NCBI RefSeq assembly: GCF_001444425.1
Contig: NZ_CP013189.1
Span: 2,108,001 to 2,172,000 of the forward strand
DNA from: Pseudohongiella spirulinae
GTDB taxonomy: Bacteria > Pseudomonadota > Gammaproteobacteria > Pseudomonadales > Pseudohongiellaceae
DNA length: 64,000 bases
Reading direction: 5' to 3'
Position 1 is the first letter of the stretch; every line of letters begins with the position of its first letter. Position numbers and translations under genes: made by a program. Under the pieces are notes generated by a model, which worked only from the letters and a program-made list of their open reading frames with translations, had not been told where the DNA came from and did not search any database. Below, piece by piece: positions 53,994 through 64,000 of this stretch.

Positions 53994-54720
53994 GCATCGG
54001 AATGGTAATTCTGCGCCCTGCTTCCAGTGAGTGACGGTCCAGCTCATTCAACAGGCTAAACAGGCTGCTGGTGCTGCGCTCACTGCGACGCACCAGAAAC
54101 TCTGCCACCTCATTACTGATCGTAAACCCGCGCCGTATTGCCCGCATCTGCAGCGCGGCAGCCTTGTGCTGGTCGTCCAGCACCTGCACATAAAATACCG
54201 CAGCAGACTGCAGCCGCGAGAGCAGATCGGGCAACATAAACGACATCTGCTGTGGACTGCGCGAAGCGGCCGCGATCAGGGCACAGCCAGACTGCGCCAG
54301 ACGATTGTACAGACCGAACAGCGCCTGTTCCCAGGCGGACTGTGCCGGCATCTGATCCAGATGATCCAGGCACAGCACATCAAGCTGTTCCAGACCGTCC
54401 AGTACTTCTGGGCGAAGCGAGTCCGCGTCCGCAAAATCCAGATAAAAAACCTTCAGCCCTGCTTCATCCGCAGCGTGACAGACAGCCTGCAGCAAATGTG
54501 AGCAACCCGCCCCCTGTGAACCCCACAGCCAGGTAAAATCCTCCAGCAATGTGGCACCCTTGCGCGCCTCACACTGTTGCCAATTCAACAGGCGCTGCTG
54601 CAGATGTTTGACAGCCAGCGCACCCGTAGCGCTATCGGAAGGGACAAAGAAATTACTGAAAGTGGCCTCATCATCCAGACTGACGCGCAGTGATAATTGC
54701 CTGGGCGCACGACCGGTCAT
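53971..54720 (-). CDS. hda: DnaA regulatory inactivator Hda
   Basis: A 249-residue DnaA-like AAA+ protein that promotes ATP hydrolysis by DnaA. TGATG overlap with the upstream gene supports ATG 54720; an earlier ATG at 54732 is possible. It has TWLWGSQGAGCSHLLQAVCH, VLCLDHLDQMPAQSAWEQAL and the arginine finger region QMRAIRRGFTISNEVAEFLV. Confidence 0.9.
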
Positions 54721-55781
54721 CAACGCGTCCATCGATAATGCAGGTCAGCCGTTTGCCGTGCATCGTTTGCAGCGCTCACCGTCTGCAGATCACGCCCCAG
54801 ACTGATAAATTCCGCCAGTATCTGCTGATTGCCGGCCAGATCCAGACGCAACTCAACCGAATCGCCATGCAGTGCCGCCACCCTGGCAGAACGCACCACA
54901 GTCAACGACTCCAGGTAACTTACCAATTGTCGGTGATCACTTAATGTTCCGACGCCATCCACTCGCACCGTCACCTGCTCGCGCCGGTCAAACTCGCTTA
55001 ACACCAGACCAAAATGCTGTGCCAGGCGGTTAGTAACCCGATCCAGCGGCATTTCCATGTAAGCCTCGCTGCTCATGGCAATGTGATCAAAAACAGTCTC
55101 TGAATCGCGAAACAAAAACTTCCACAGACCCACTTGCTGGCCATCGGCGGTCTCCAGAATACGGGCCGCCAGTATACTGTCAGCCGCGTAACGCTCAGCC
55201 AAAGCGCTCAGTGCCTCATTGCTGAGATCCCAGGCCTGCTGGCTGCTAACCAGCCGCCGGTCGGTCAAATCGAGAAGAGGGAACAACACGGGCACAGCTC
55301 TCCTGTCAGCAAACTGCTTTGCCTGTTCCAGATAATCATGTTCAGAACTGGAGCTGAGCATTTGTCGCCGACCATCTGCTGCCTGAATGGTCAGCAGCAT
55401 CAGGACTGAGGCACGGTTGTTATCCCAGACCGGAATGTTTTCCTGATTCAAAAGTGCGTCCAGCTGACGCTGATCAAATCGCACATGAATCCAGCCTTGC
55501 ATGTTTTCTGCCCGGTAGCTGACTTCAGCCACATAGCTGCCAGCCGTGCTCAGTGCCTGCGCAATACGAGCATTGTCCAGCCAGCGCCGCTCGCCAGTCA
55601 CTTTGACAACCACCTGCTCCAGTGCCTGGCGATAGGCCCGATTCCGTTCAGCCTCACTCTGATTGCTCACAGCAATTTCGCTTTCGTAAAGGCCCTGCAC
55701 CGGAAGCGCCTGTGCGGCAAGACTCATCAATATCAGAATCAATGCACCCAGCGACCGTAAAATTGCCAACGGCACCTGCAT
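54720..55781 (-). CDS. DUF2066 secreted protein
   Basis: A 353-residue protein; ATG 55781 gives a signal peptide (MQVPLAILRSLGALILILMS). ALEQVVVKVTGERRWLDNAR and the C-terminus fit DUF2066, found next to hda in Pseudomonas. Possible alternative start at 55820. Function unknown. Confidence 0.85.
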   Translation of the reverse strand: MQVPLAILRSLGALILILMSLAAQALPVQGLYESEIAVSNQSEAERNRAYRQALEQVVVKVTGERRWLDNARIAQALSTAGSYVAEVSYRAENMQGWIHVRFDQRQLDALLNQENIPVWDNNRASVLMLLTIQAADGRRQMLSSSSEHDYLEQAKQFADRRAVPVLFPLLDLTDRRLVSSQQAWDLSNEALSALAERYAADSILAARILETADGQQVGLWKFLFRDSETVFDHIAMSSEAYMEMPLDRVTNRLAQHFGLVLSEFDRREQVTVRVDGVGTLSDHRQLVSYLESLTVVRSARVAALHGDSVELRLDLAGNQQILAEFISLGRDLQTVSAANDARQTADLHYRWTR

Positions 55782-55927
55782 CGACAACCACTTTTGCGGC
55801 TTGTAAGTAAGATCAGACATGCGCGCATAATAATCGACTGACGAAGAGTGCGCCAACTGTTAAAATACGCGGCCTGTAAAATCATTACTCCCAGCATTCA
55901 ATATACAAGGACTCAGCGACCACCACC

Positions 55928-57001
55928 ATGACTAATCACAATGCCCCGTCCGACCCTAAAACGACAGGCCTCAGCTACAAAGACGCCGGTGTGGATATCG
56001 ATGCCGGCGATGCGCTGGTGGAAAAGATAAAGTCGGTCACTCAATCCACCCGTCGTCCCGAAGTACTGTCCGGCTTGGGTGGCTTTGGTGCCTTGTGTGA
56101 GCTGCCACAGGGTTATCAGAAACCGGTGCTGGTCTCCGCCACCGACGGCGTGGGCACCAAGCTGAAGCTGGCGATTGACATGGGCAGGCATGACACCATC
56201 GGCATTGACCTGGTGGCCATGTGCGTAAATGATCTGATTGTCTGCGGTGCCGAACCGCTGTTCTTTCTGGATTATTACGCAACAGGTGGTCTGAATGTGG
56301 ATGTTGCCACCGAAGTGGTCAGCGGCATAGGTGAAGGCTGCCGCCAGGCCAATTGCTCACTGATTGGTGGCGAGACGGCCGAGATGCCAGGCATGTATCA
56401 GAAAGGTGACTATGATCTGGCTGGTTTTTCCGTCGGTGTTGTTGAAAAAGACGGCATCATCACCAATGACAAGGTTCAGAGTGGCGACTGCCTGATCGGC
56501 ATTGCCTCGTCAGGTCCGCATTCCAATGGCTACTCGCTGATTCGTAAAGTCATTGAGGTAAGCGGTGCAAAACTGGACGATCCTTTTGGTGACTCCACCC
56601 TGGGTGAAGTTCTGCTGACACCCACCGAAATTTACGTCAAAGCCATGCAAGAGCTGATCAGGCAGGTGCCCGTGCACGGTATGGCACATATTACCGGCGG
56701 TGGCATTCTGGAAAATCTGCCGCGGGTCATGCCCGACTACACGCAGGCCAACATCGACAGCGATAGCTGGCAGCGCCCGGCGATTTTCGACTGGCTGCAG
56801 AGCAACGGCGATATTGCGCCACGCGAAATGCTGCGCACCTTCAACTGCGGCCTGGGCATGATTGTCTGCGTGCCCGAGAAAGACGCTGAACAGGCGGTGG
56901 AAATTTTGAGCCAAATGACCCGCGGCGCCGCGATCATCGGGAGGATCGTCGACAGTGATCAGCAAAAACCGCATGTCAATGTGACAGGTCAATATGCATG
57001 A
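55928..57001 (+). CDS. purM: Phosphoribosylaminoimidazole synthetase
   Basis: A 357-residue ATP-dependent cyclo-ligase, step 5 of purine synthesis. [20 protein letters not shown] start pattern and [20 protein letters not shown] follow, then [20 protein letters not shown]. Divergent from DUF2066/hda. Overlaps purN by four bases. Confidence 0.97.
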   Translation: MTNHNAPSDPKTTGLSYKDAGVDIDAGDALVEKIKSVTQSTRRPEVLSGLGGFGALCELPQGYQKPVLVSATDGVGTKLKLAIDMGRHDTIGIDLVAMCVNDLIVCGAEPLFFLDYYATGGLNVDVATEVVSGIGEGCRQANCSLIGGETAEMPGMYQKGDYDLAGFSVGVVEKDGIITNDKVQSGDCLIGIASSGPHSNGYSLIRKVIEVSGAKLDDPFGDSTLGEVLLTPTEIYVKAMQELIRQVPVHGMAHITGGGILENLPRVMPDYTQANIDSDSWQRPAIFDWLQSNGDIAPREMLRTFNCGLGMIVCVPEKDAEQAVEILSQMTRGAAIIGRIVDSDQQKPHVNVTGQYA

Positions 57002-57663
57002 GTGAGGCACACAATCCCGCGCGGCCATGCCGGGTGGTGGTGCTGATTTCAGGCAATGGCAGCAATCTGCAGGCCTTGCTGGATGCGCAGGCCAACAGCC
57101 ATTACCGCATTGTTGCCGTCATCAGCAACCGCCCGGAAGCCTTCGGGCTGCAGCGCGCCGCAGCCGCAGGCGTTGCCGCTCAGGTAGTGGATCACAAGAG
57201 TTTTGACAGCCGTGAATCCTTTGATGCCGCGCTGATTCAACTGATCGACCAGTGCAAGCCGGACCTGCTGGTGCTGGCCGGCTTTATGCGCATTCTCAGT
57301 TCAGGTTTTGTTCAGCATTATCAGGGCAGACTGTTAAACATCCACCCATCGTTGTTGCCGGCCTATAAAGGCACGCAAACACATAAACGGGTGCTGGAGG
57401 CTGGTGAGCGCCAGCATGGGGTAAGTGTGCACTTTGTCACTGAGGAACTTGACGGTGGCCCGGTAGTCAGACAGGCTGTGATCCAGATCGGCGCTGAGGA
57501 CAGCGTTGAATCATTGCAGCAGCGTGTGGCCGTTGAGGAACACCGCATTTACCCGCAGGTAGTTGCGTGGTTTGCCGCCGGACGTCTGCGCCTGACAGCA
57601 CAGGGACCCGAGCTGGACGGAGAGATCCTGCCGCCGCAAGGTGTTCGCGACCCGATCAGCTAG
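56998..57663 (+). CDS. purN: Phosphoribosylglycinamide formyltransferase
   Basis: A 221-residue formyl-THF-dependent enzyme of purine synthesis. [20 protein letters not shown], then [20 protein letters not shown] with active His, and [20 protein letters not shown] overlap with purM. Confidence 0.96.
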   Translation: MSEAHNPARPCRVVVLISGNGSNLQALLDAQANSHYRIVAVISNRPEAFGLQRAAAAGVAAQVVDHKSFDSRESFDAALIQLIDQCKPDLLVLAGFMRILSSGFVQHYQGRLLNIHPSLLPAYKGTQTHKRVLEAGERQHGVSVHFVTEELDGGPVVRQAVIQIGAEDSVESLQQRVAVEEHRIYPQVVAWFAAGRLRLTAQGPELDGEILPPQGVRDPIS

Positions 57664-57723
57664 GGCAACGAAAAAATCAGCCGGGCGACACACAGATATC
57701 AAGGGACAGACCAGGAGATTTGC

Positions 57724-58509
57724 ATGACCAACACTCGCACTTGCATGTTGATGGCCGGAAAGCTCGCCCTGTTCAGCAGTCTGTTAATGGCCACATCTAC
57801 ATCATTGGCGCAATCCGGCATCGAACTTGATGGCGTTGCCCTGCCCGCCCCCACACCTTACGCTGCTACCTATCAGGCCCGCGCTATGGGTTTTCGCACC
57901 GAGGCCTACCGCCAGCTCAATCTGCAGCAAGACGACAGCTACCACGTTCGTCACGGACTGGAGCTGTCGGTACTGGGTGCCACCCTGATTTCCGTGGAAG
58001 AAAGCAGTCAATTCAACTGGAGCGACCGGGGCGCTGTACCGCTGGACTATCACTACCGGCAGGGCGGCGTGCGCAAGCGCGATGAGCGCATCAGTTTTGA
58101 CTGGGACTCATCGATTGCGATGATGAACCGCGATGAGCGACAGAAACAGGCAGAGCTGCAAGGCGGACTGCTGGATAATCTGAGCTTTACCGCACAAATG
58201 AGTGCCGATCTGCTGCGTCTGGCGCAAACCACCGACCTGACTGCCGGCGGCCAGACGCTACAATACGAACTGATGGACTGGAATGAAGTGGATATTCACA
58301 CCTACACCATCGTGGGGGCAGAGCGCATAGAAACACTGCTTGGTGAAGTCGATACTCTAAAAATTGAGAGGGTACGTGCACCAGAGCGTGACCGCAGCAC
58401 GACCATCTGGCTGGCCGTCGATCACGAATACACTCTGGCCCGACTGGAACAGGTGGAAGGCGGCACGCGCACCGAGCTATTGCTTAAATCCATTGAGATG
58501 AATCAATAA
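57724..58509 (+). CDS. DUF3108 periplasmic protein
   Basis: A 261-residue protein with a signal peptide (MLMAGKLALFSSLLMATSTS, cleaved near AQS). Beta-rich DUF3108 pattern (PYAATYQARAMGFRTEAYRQ, IVGAERIETLLGEVDTLKIE). Typically follows purN. Function unknown. Confidence 0.85.
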   Translation: MTNTRTCMLMAGKLALFSSLLMATSTSLAQSGIELDGVALPAPTPYAATYQARAMGFRTEAYRQLNLQQDDSYHVRHGLELSVLGATLISVEESSQFNWSDRGAVPLDYHYRQGGVRKRDERISFDWDSSIAMMNRDERQKQAELQGGLLDNLSFTAQMSADLLRLAQTTDLTAGGQTLQYELMDWNEVDIHTYTIVGAERIETLLGEVDTLKIERVRAPERDRSTTIWLAVDHEYTLARLEQVEGGTRTELLLKSIEMNQ

Positions 58510-58554
58510 TATTCCGGTTACGCCATACGGCGGCGCTATTTCGACCCATTTGCG

Positions 58555-60027
58555 TCAGCGCTGCAAATCGTATTTGCGCATCTTCTCCACCAGTGTGGTG
58601 CGGCGAATATTGAGTCGGTCGGCCGCTCTGGCCACCACACCACCGCTGTCATCCAGCGCCTGCTCAATCAGATTGCGCTCAAGATTGGCCAGATACTCTT
58701 TCAGATCCAGGCCATTCAGCGGCAGCAAATGGCTGTTATCAACATTACCACTGCTCAGCATCATCTCGGCCATGCCACCGGCGCTATTGTTTTCGTCGGC
58801 GACCGGCGTGCTGCCCACAGGAATAGCTGGTGGCTCATCAGCCAGCGCGACATCCAGCGGACGCCGGAACTGTTCGGGCAGATCGTTCTCACCCACCACG
58901 GCATGCGGATGCAAAATAGCCATGCGCTCCACCAGGTTGGCCAGCTCCCGCACATTGCCCGGCCAGGCATACTGCGACAGCGCCTTGATGGCTGACGAGT
59001 TGAAACGCACAGAGCCACGTTTGCTGTGCTCCAGCCGACTGATCAATTCGTTCAGCAAGTGCGGAATGTCGGAGGCACGTTCGCGCAGCGAAGGCATCTC
59101 GATGGGAAACACATTCAGACGATAAAACAGATCCTGGCGGAAACTACCCTCGCTGATCATGTCCTCCAGATTACGATGGGTAGCGGCCAGAATGCGCACA
59201 TCGGTCTGCATGGTCTTGGTACCACCCACCCGCTCGTAACACTGCTCCTGAATCACCCGCAGCAGTTTCACCTGCATATTCAGGGGCATGTCGCCGATCT
59301 CATCCAGAAACAGTGTGCCGCCCTGAGCCAGCTCAAAACGGCCAACACGGGTGGAAATTGCGCCGGTAAACGCACCTTTTTCGTGACCAAAGAGTTCGCT
59401 TTCCAGCAGCTCGGGAGGAATGGCACCGCAGTTAATGGGAACAAAAGGTTTGGTTGAGCGCGCCGAGTTAGCATGCAGATTGCGGGCGACTACCTCCTTG
59501 CCGGTACCCGACTCGCCGGTAATCAGCACCGTGACCTCAGTATTGGCCACCTGCGACATGACCTGACGGATTTTTTGCACCGCCGGGCTGTCGCCGACCA
59601 GACTGCGGAACATATTGTAGTCGCGCACCTTGCCGATCTCGCGCAGGCGCGCATAATGATCACCGTAAACCTGAGTTTTGTGCAGCGCATCCAGCATGGG
59701 CTGATAACTCAGCGGCATGGGTAGCGTGGCGACCAGACGGTTAAGCACCGCATCTGGCAGCCCGGGCATGTCCTGATCACCCAGAATCACCAGTGGTATG
59801 CCATCATGCCAGGCCACCAGTTCTTCCAGCAGCGTCTGCATCAAAGATGGTTTGTAGTGACCCACCAGCACCAGCTTCAGCTCGTCTGGCTCAATCTGCA
59901 GCTCGGACAGCTGTTCAGACCACCGGGTACGTGGCACAGTGACCGTGGACTCACCCAGAAACTGCAGCACAATTTCCAGATCGTGGCTGAGTTTTTTGCT
60001 GTCTTCAATCAGTAATATTCGTGTCAT
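58555..60027 (-). CDS. fleQ: Flagellar master regulator FleQ
   Basis: A 490-residue sigma-54 activator. FleQ receiver-like N-terminus (MTRILLIEDSKKLSHDLEIV), AAA+ domain with Walker A GESGTGKE and GAFTGA, and a C-terminal Fis-type HTH (VVARAADRLNIRRTTLVEKM). It turns on flagellar genes such as fliD and responds to c-di-GMP in Pseudomonas. Confidence 0.93.
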   Translation of the reverse strand: MTRILLIEDSKKLSHDLEIVLQFLGESTVTVPRTRWSEQLSELQIEPDELKLVLVGHYKPSLMQTLLEELVAWHDGIPLVILGDQDMPGLPDAVLNRLVATLPMPLSYQPMLDALHKTQVYGDHYARLREIGKVRDYNMFRSLVGDSPAVQKIRQVMSQVANTEVTVLITGESGTGKEVVARNLHANSARSTKPFVPINCGAIPPELLESELFGHEKGAFTGAISTRVGRFELAQGGTLFLDEIGDMPLNMQVKLLRVIQEQCYERVGGTKTMQTDVRILAATHRNLEDMISEGSFRQDLFYRLNVFPIEMPSLRERASDIPHLLNELISRLEHSKRGSVRFNSSAIKALSQYAWPGNVRELANLVERMAILHPHAVVGENDLPEQFRRPLDVALADEPPAIPVGSTPVADENNSAGGMAEMMLSSGNVDNSHLLPLNGLDLKEYLANLERNLIEQALDDSGGVVARAADRLNIRRTTLVEKMRKYDLQR

Positions 60028-60143
60028 GCCCATACCGGCTCACCCAGATGGTGAGCACGCAAATTGTTCTGCCTTCAAAAGCCTCAATTAGACAATGAGC
60101 GCTTGTTCGGCGTCAAACATCAATATGGGTTAAAACAGGGTCA

Positions 60144-60542
60144 TCATGCCGATTTGCGAGCTGGATCAATTTCCTGCCAGGTGCTTTTCAGGGTTTTCAG
60201 CAGATCAGAGACCTCATCAACGATGGTCACGTCGTTTTTAAGGTTGGCTTCCAGCAGGCGGCGCTGCATGTAATCGTAAAGGCGATCCAGATTATCCACG
60301 TAGTCCGGTGCCTGATTGCGATCCAGACTGCCCTGCAGACCGCCAATGATAGTGGTAGCCTTGCCGATCATGGCACCTTTCAGGGCAATATCACGACGCT
60401 CGATGGCACCACGAGCCTGAGTCAATCGCTCCAGAGCGCCGTTCATCAGCATCAGAATCAGTTGATGGGGGTTGGCACCTTCTACCGAGCCAACATTATT
60501 GACACGTTGATACTGGGCAATGGCGCTGTTGGGTGCGTACAT
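60144..60542 (-). CDS. fliS: Flagellar export chaperone FliS
   Basis: A 132-residue four-helix chaperone for flagellin. NSAIAQYQRVNNVGSVEGAN, HQLILMLMNGALERLTQARG and NLDRLYDYMQRRLLEANLKN. Follows fliD by 23 bases. Confidence 0.92.
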   Translation of the reverse strand: MYAPNSAIAQYQRVNNVGSVEGANPHQLILMLMNGALERLTQARGAIERRDIALKGAMIGKATTIIGGLQGSLDRNQAPDYVDNLDRLYDYMQRRLLEANLKNDVTIVDEVSDLLKTLKSTWQEIDPARKSA

Positions 60543-60565
60543 GGGTTTTTCCTCGTCAGATCAGA

Positions 60566-63385
60566 TTATTTTTTACGATTCGGGGTCATCATGGCTTCCA
60601 GCATCGGCAATTGCGATTCCAGAAAACTCACCGTGTTATTGAAATTGGAGATAATGATGTCATTGGCCAGGAAGGATGACTGCAAACGGCGCTCGGTCGC
60701 CGCCAGCCGCTCCTCCAACTCCTGACGTTTTTCAGCAATGCGCTCAAGCTCGGCATTCAATGAATCACGACGACCGGTTAGCACCCCCTCGCTGCCCAGC
60801 ATGGAGTCAACCAGTGCCGTCAGGCGACTGGCGACACCGCGAAAGTAGTCGATCGTGCCGCGACTGCCGACCTCACCGTCGGTAATACGCACGCGCAGTC
60901 CGGAAGCTGCATCGGCAGTGCCGCTGGCCGCCGCGCCCGCCTGGCCGTTGGCCCCGTTGCCTGTGGCAAAACCAAAGACCGCCGCGGCATTGCCTTCCAG
61001 ACTGGAAATGGTCACCGAGGAGTTGTCACCACGACTGCCGGAGGTCACCTTGAAGCCGCCCACCTCCGCATCATATGTCACAGCCACCAACTTGCCAGCG
61101 GCTATCAGCGCCGGATCATTGTTGATCGCCGTCTGCAGGGTCTCGGCCACGGCATTGCTATCCGTATTAGCCAGTACACCCAGGGTGATGGATCCGGACA
61201 GCACGCCATCCACCCGCAGGCGGAACTTGTCTGCTGCCGTGCTGGTCGACAGATCACCATGCGCCGCATTCAGGTAATAACCCGCCGTGGCTGGATTCTC
61301 GCCAGTGGAAGCCACCAGCACCTGCCCCGAGCCCTGCGCTTCAATGCCATTGATCAGACCTTGCACATCGGTACCGCGAATCGAGGTAACCGGCTCGCCG
61401 TGCCCCTCAAACAGGCCCAGTCGCGTGGCACTGGCCAGGTTGATATCACTGAAGATGATTTCATCGCCGGCATTGGCGGTGGAGAACACCAGTCGCGCCG
61501 TCGAATCATCACTGTTATAGACATAGTCAACATTCACGCTGATGCTATCACCGGCCAGTGCGGCATCAATCTGAGACTTGAGCGCGGCGGTTAACTCATC
61601 GGGCGTGTTGTAAGTCACCGGCGTACCGGCATCGCCAGGCAACGCCAAAAGTCCCGTACTGATGCCATTCACAGACAGACTGTATTGGGTATCGCTGTCC
61701 ACCAGCAATGGCGTAATAAAGTTGCTGCTGCTTTGACCATCTGCCGTCGACAGTCCAGACAGCTCGCGCCCCTGGTAGGGTCCCTGCCCCTCTTTAACCA
61801 GTCCCAGCGTGGCAGAGGTTTCTGCATCTGCCTCAATAATGCGAATCACCGACTCGCTGCCGTAGCGGTTGGAGGTCATCTCAAAGCGTGACTCGTCGCT
61901 GTTGTAGGTTACCGTGACGGAATTTGCGGAATTGATCAGCTCAGCATTGCTGTTGATCTGCCGCTGCAACTCTTCGGCCAGCAGGTCCGCGGTGGCGTAG
62001 GTGCCTTCGGTCAGATCAATGCTGACCTCGACATTATTGAGAAAAATATTAAAACTGTTGTTGGCATCGGTAATCTCGATATTACCAGCGTCCAGGGCAG
62101 CGACAGCGATACCCTGATAACGACCGACCTCGGCCATGCGGGTAATTTCCAGGCTATAGCTACCGGGTTGAGTGGCACTGCTGGCTGAGACAAATGACAC
62201 GCTTTCGTCGCTGGGTATACCCGTAGTCGCAAACAAGGCTGTGATGGCTTCAGGATCCGCCTGAAATGCCTCCTCAAAAGCACTGCGGTCGAACTCCATC
62301 ATGTAGTTGTTAAACTGGTTGGTGGTCACACCCACTTCAGCCAAAGATCCATAAGTTGAGCCCAGAGTAAACGAGCGCAAGGTCGAGTTAAGTTGATTCA
62401 TGACCGTGCGTATGCCACGGTCACCGGTCAGCACACTGCCCTGCCCATTATCTCCGGCATCCGGATCAAACGCCGTCAACACATCCGTCACGGTTTTAAG
62501 GGCGTTGTAGCTGTCCACCACGCCCTGCACTTTATCCATCAGGTCTGAAGGATCTTTACTGATGCTCAGGGTCGCAGGTCCGCTTGAGACCCCTTTAAGG
62601 TTCAGGGTCACACCCGGAATCACTCCCCCCACCAGGTTGTCACTGCGGGTAATGGCCAGACCGTTAACCGTAAACTGTGCATCCTGGGCTGCCTGGGTCT
62701 GCAACATCTCCTGACTGGCCAGGTTATAGTTAAAGGCCTCGAACGAGGCTGAACCAGTGGCAGTCAATTCCATGCTGTTATTGGCACCGCCTTCTTCGGT
62801 GGTAAACAGCAAGCGGAAACCCGTACCGTCATCAACAATGGTGGCCTGAACACCGAAATTCGCCTTATTCACAGCATCACGAACACCGGCCAGTGTATTG
62901 TTACTGCTATTGATGGTAATAGAGCGCGACTGAGTTTCCGGGTTGACAGCAAAACTCTGATAATTATCGAACTCATCGAATGTTGTTGTACCAAAGCGAA
63001 AGGTCAGTGTGCCCAGCCCCACCGTCTCGGTGGTAGCTGCATAAGCCTGCGAGGCTACGGTATGCTGCTGCGCCAGTTGCTGCACGTTGATGCTGTAATT
63101 GCCGTCGGCGGCTACACTGCTGGCGGTGGCGGTCAACACAGACTCGTTACTGCTATTAGCCTGACTGGCGTTGAAGGCAGAAATATTGTTGAGCTGCTTG
63201 ACCGCTGTATTAAATTCGCCCAGCACACTGCTGACCTCTCCGAAAGCCGACAGTCGCGCCTCGGTGATCTCCTGATCCCGATCCAGTCGCGCGGTGACTG
63301 GCGCACGCTCCGCCTCGACCAACTGCTCCAGCAGTTCGCTGGTCAGGAGCCCGGATCCGATACCCAAGGATTGAATAGTTGCCAT
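60566..63385 (-). CDS. fliD: Flagellar cap protein FliD (long variant)
   Basis: A 939-residue protein, ATG 63385 giving MATIQSLGIGSGLLTSELLE. Most FliD proteins are 450-700 residues. The extra length is made of repeated flagellin-IN-like segments (NYSINVQQLAQQHTVASQAY, SYSLEITRMAEVGRYQGIAV and others) in the middle. A coiled-coil C-terminus (LERIAEKRQELEERLAATER) is present. It caps the growing filament. Confidence 0.88.
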   Translation of the reverse strand: MATIQSLGIGSGLLTSELLEQLVEAERAPVTARLDRDQEITEARLSAFGEVSSVLGEFNTAVKQLNNISAFNASQANSSNESVLTATASSVAADGNYSINVQQLAQQHTVASQAYAATTETVGLGTLTFRFGTTTFDEFDNYQSFAVNPETQSRSITINSSNNTLAGVRDAVNKANFGVQATIVDDGTGFRLLFTTEEGGANNSMELTATGSASFEAFNYNLASQEMLQTQAAQDAQFTVNGLAITRSDNLVGGVIPGVTLNLKGVSSGPATLSISKDPSDLMDKVQGVVDSYNALKTVTDVLTAFDPDAGDNGQGSVLTGDRGIRTVMNQLNSTLRSFTLGSTYGSLAEVGVTTNQFNNYMMEFDRSAFEEAFQADPEAITALFATTGIPSDESVSFVSASSATQPGSYSLEITRMAEVGRYQGIAVAALDAGNIEITDANNSFNIFLNNVEVSIDLTEGTYATADLLAEELQRQINSNAELINSANSVTVTYNSDESRFEMTSNRYGSESVIRIIEADAETSATLGLVKEGQGPYQGRELSGLSTADGQSSSNFITPLLVDSDTQYSLSVNGISTGLLALPGDAGTPVTYNTPDELTAALKSQIDAALAGDSISVNVDYVYNSDDSTARLVFSTANAGDEIIFSDINLASATRLGLFEGHGEPVTSIRGTDVQGLINGIEAQGSGQVLVASTGENPATAGYYLNAAHGDLSTSTAADKFRLRVDGVLSGSITLGVLANTDSNAVAETLQTAINNDPALIAAGKLVAVTYDAEVGGFKVTSGSRGDNSSVTISSLEGNAAAVFGFATGNGANGQAGAAASGTADAASGLRVRITDGEVGSRGTIDYFRGVASRLTALVDSMLGSEGVLTGRRDSLNAELERIAEKRQELEERLAATERRLQSSFLANDIIISNFNNTVSFLESQLPMLEAMMTPNRKK

Positions 63386-63423
63386 AGTGTCCTTTCGTGT
63401 GATCAAGCACTTTGCGCTGATAA

Positions 63424-63439
63424 AGCAAATTACGAGCCA
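63424..63439 (-). promoter_or_regulatory. Sigma-54 promoter of fliD
   Basis: Minus-strand TGGCTCGTAATTTGCT, with GG and GC ten bases apart as needed for RpoN (consensus TGGCACG-N4-TTGC). It lies about 40 bases before ATG 63385 and fits activation by FleQ. Confidence 0.75.
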
Positions 63440-63641
63440 GCTAAGCCGGGACTGTAATATCAGCCACTTACTCCCCATGTATCGGTCAGCAGCGGAGAAT
63501 CTTGACCCTTAAGCGGCAAAGCCTTGCCGCTGTCTGCCGTCCCCGGTTAGTCACAAGCCGTCACACACGCTGTCGCACAGGGGATTGAGTGTCAGCCCCT
63601 GTCCGGCTAGAATCGGCCTTACCTTATAAGGAGAAGAAGCT

Positions 63642-64000
63642 ATGTTCAGTAGACCAACACTCGCCAGCGGTCTCGCGCTGCTGGGTGCCAGCGCTCTGTC
63701 AGCCGCCATGCTCTCATCAGGCGCGCTGGCTCAGGAGGACTACACCCCGCCCCGCACCTGGGACGGCGTACCCGATCTGCAGGGTGTGTGGCGTAATGCC
63801 ACGGTAACGCCGTTGACCCGGCCACGCGAGCTGGGCACCCGCCAGACCTATACTCGCGAAGAGGCGTTCCAGCTGGAACGTGCCGCCCAGCAGGCTGTGG
63901 AAGAAGATAACGAACCCCTGGATCCCAACCGGCCACCACCACCAGCCGTGGATCTACCTCCTGTCGGCAACTACGACCTGTTCTGGACCGACCGTGGTAT
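63642..64000 (+). CDS. Secreted protein of unknown function, partial
   Basis: The open frame starts at ATG 63642 (strong AAGGAG) and runs off the window after 119 codons. Signal peptide (MFSRPTLASGLALLGASALS, cleaved near ALAQ), then TWDGVPDLQGVWRNATVTPL, a pattern found in secreted families of aquatic gammaproteobacteria. Function unknown. Confidence 0.7.
   Translation, partial: MFSRPTLASGLALLGASALSAAMLSSGALAQEDYTPPRTWDGVPDLQGVWRNATVTPLTRPRELGTRQTYTREEAFQLERAAQQAVEEDNEPLDPNRPPPPAVDLPPVGNYDLFWTDRG

Overview
The window holds two unlike halves joined at a tRNA-Lys gene. Positions 1 to about 38,104 are most of a temperate, lambda-like siphophage prophage that continues past the left edge. Positions 38,105 to 64,000 are housekeeping chromosome of a polar-flagellated gammaproteobacterium. 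The tol-pal and ruv blocks, queE-queC next to tRNA-Lys, the hda / DUF2066 / purM / purN block and FleQ-FliS-FliD resemble the Pseudomonas-type backbone. A marine or aquatic relative of Pseudomonadales or Cellvibrionales is likely, but I cannot name the genus.

Prophage layout. One long leftward (minus strand) series runs from the replication genes (O-like 22103-23071, P-like, a cupin-like protein, a small ORF, a RuvC-like resolvase, a Q-like protein) through two tandem terminators. It then passes into lysis (membrane protein, SleB-type endolysin, class 3 lipase, lipoprotein), terminase (Nu1-like and gpA-like), gpW-like, portal, a fused ClpP-protease/capsid protein, head-tail joining proteins, tail tube, gpG/gpGT chaperones with a clear -1 slippery site, a 1601-residue tape measure, and tail tip or fibre proteins cut by the left edge. 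A rightward (plus strand) early operon at 29098-38034 carries a LuxR-type regulator, many small proteins, DUF2303, thymidylate kinase, SSB, an HNH protein, a metzincin-like protease, a DUF4224 protein and a tyrosine integrase that abuts tRNA-Lys.

Control. The cro/cI intergenic region and the early-operon promoter share a 14-bp operator, ATAGCANNTGCTAT, three copies at the first and two at the second. The cI-like repressor has no peptidase domain. Just beyond it lies a good LexA box at the head of a small ORF that runs antisense into cI, which suggests SOS induction through an antirepressor or antisense transcript. Six 11-bp iterons lie inside the O-like gene and are read in all three frames, so they look like a DNA-level origin.

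Cargo. Between cI and the early operon (about 25.8-28.9 kb) is a more AT-rich cargo block. It holds a TagO/VasI-like periplasmic protein, a zinc-ribbon membrane protein, and a three-gene RelE-like toxin / XRE antitoxin / unknown beta-rich protein operon with a palindromic promoter. Between the replication genes and cro are two unrelated small plus-strand genes that share a nearly identical leader ending in an inverted repeat at the ribosome-binding site, a coupled pair of minus-strand genes, and an unusual tRNA-Met-like gene.

Chromosome. queC, queE, cpoB, pal, tolB, tolA, tolR, tolQ, ruvB, ruvA, ruvC, aspS and a FmdB-type zinc ribbon run on the minus strand. An HU-like protein, proS, a YihY-type membrane protein, arsC, wrbA and DUF2069 follow on the plus strand. 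hda and DUF2066 run opposite purM, purN and DUF3108. fleQ, fliS and an unusually long fliD (with a sigma-54 promoter) come next, and a secreted protein is cut by the right edge.
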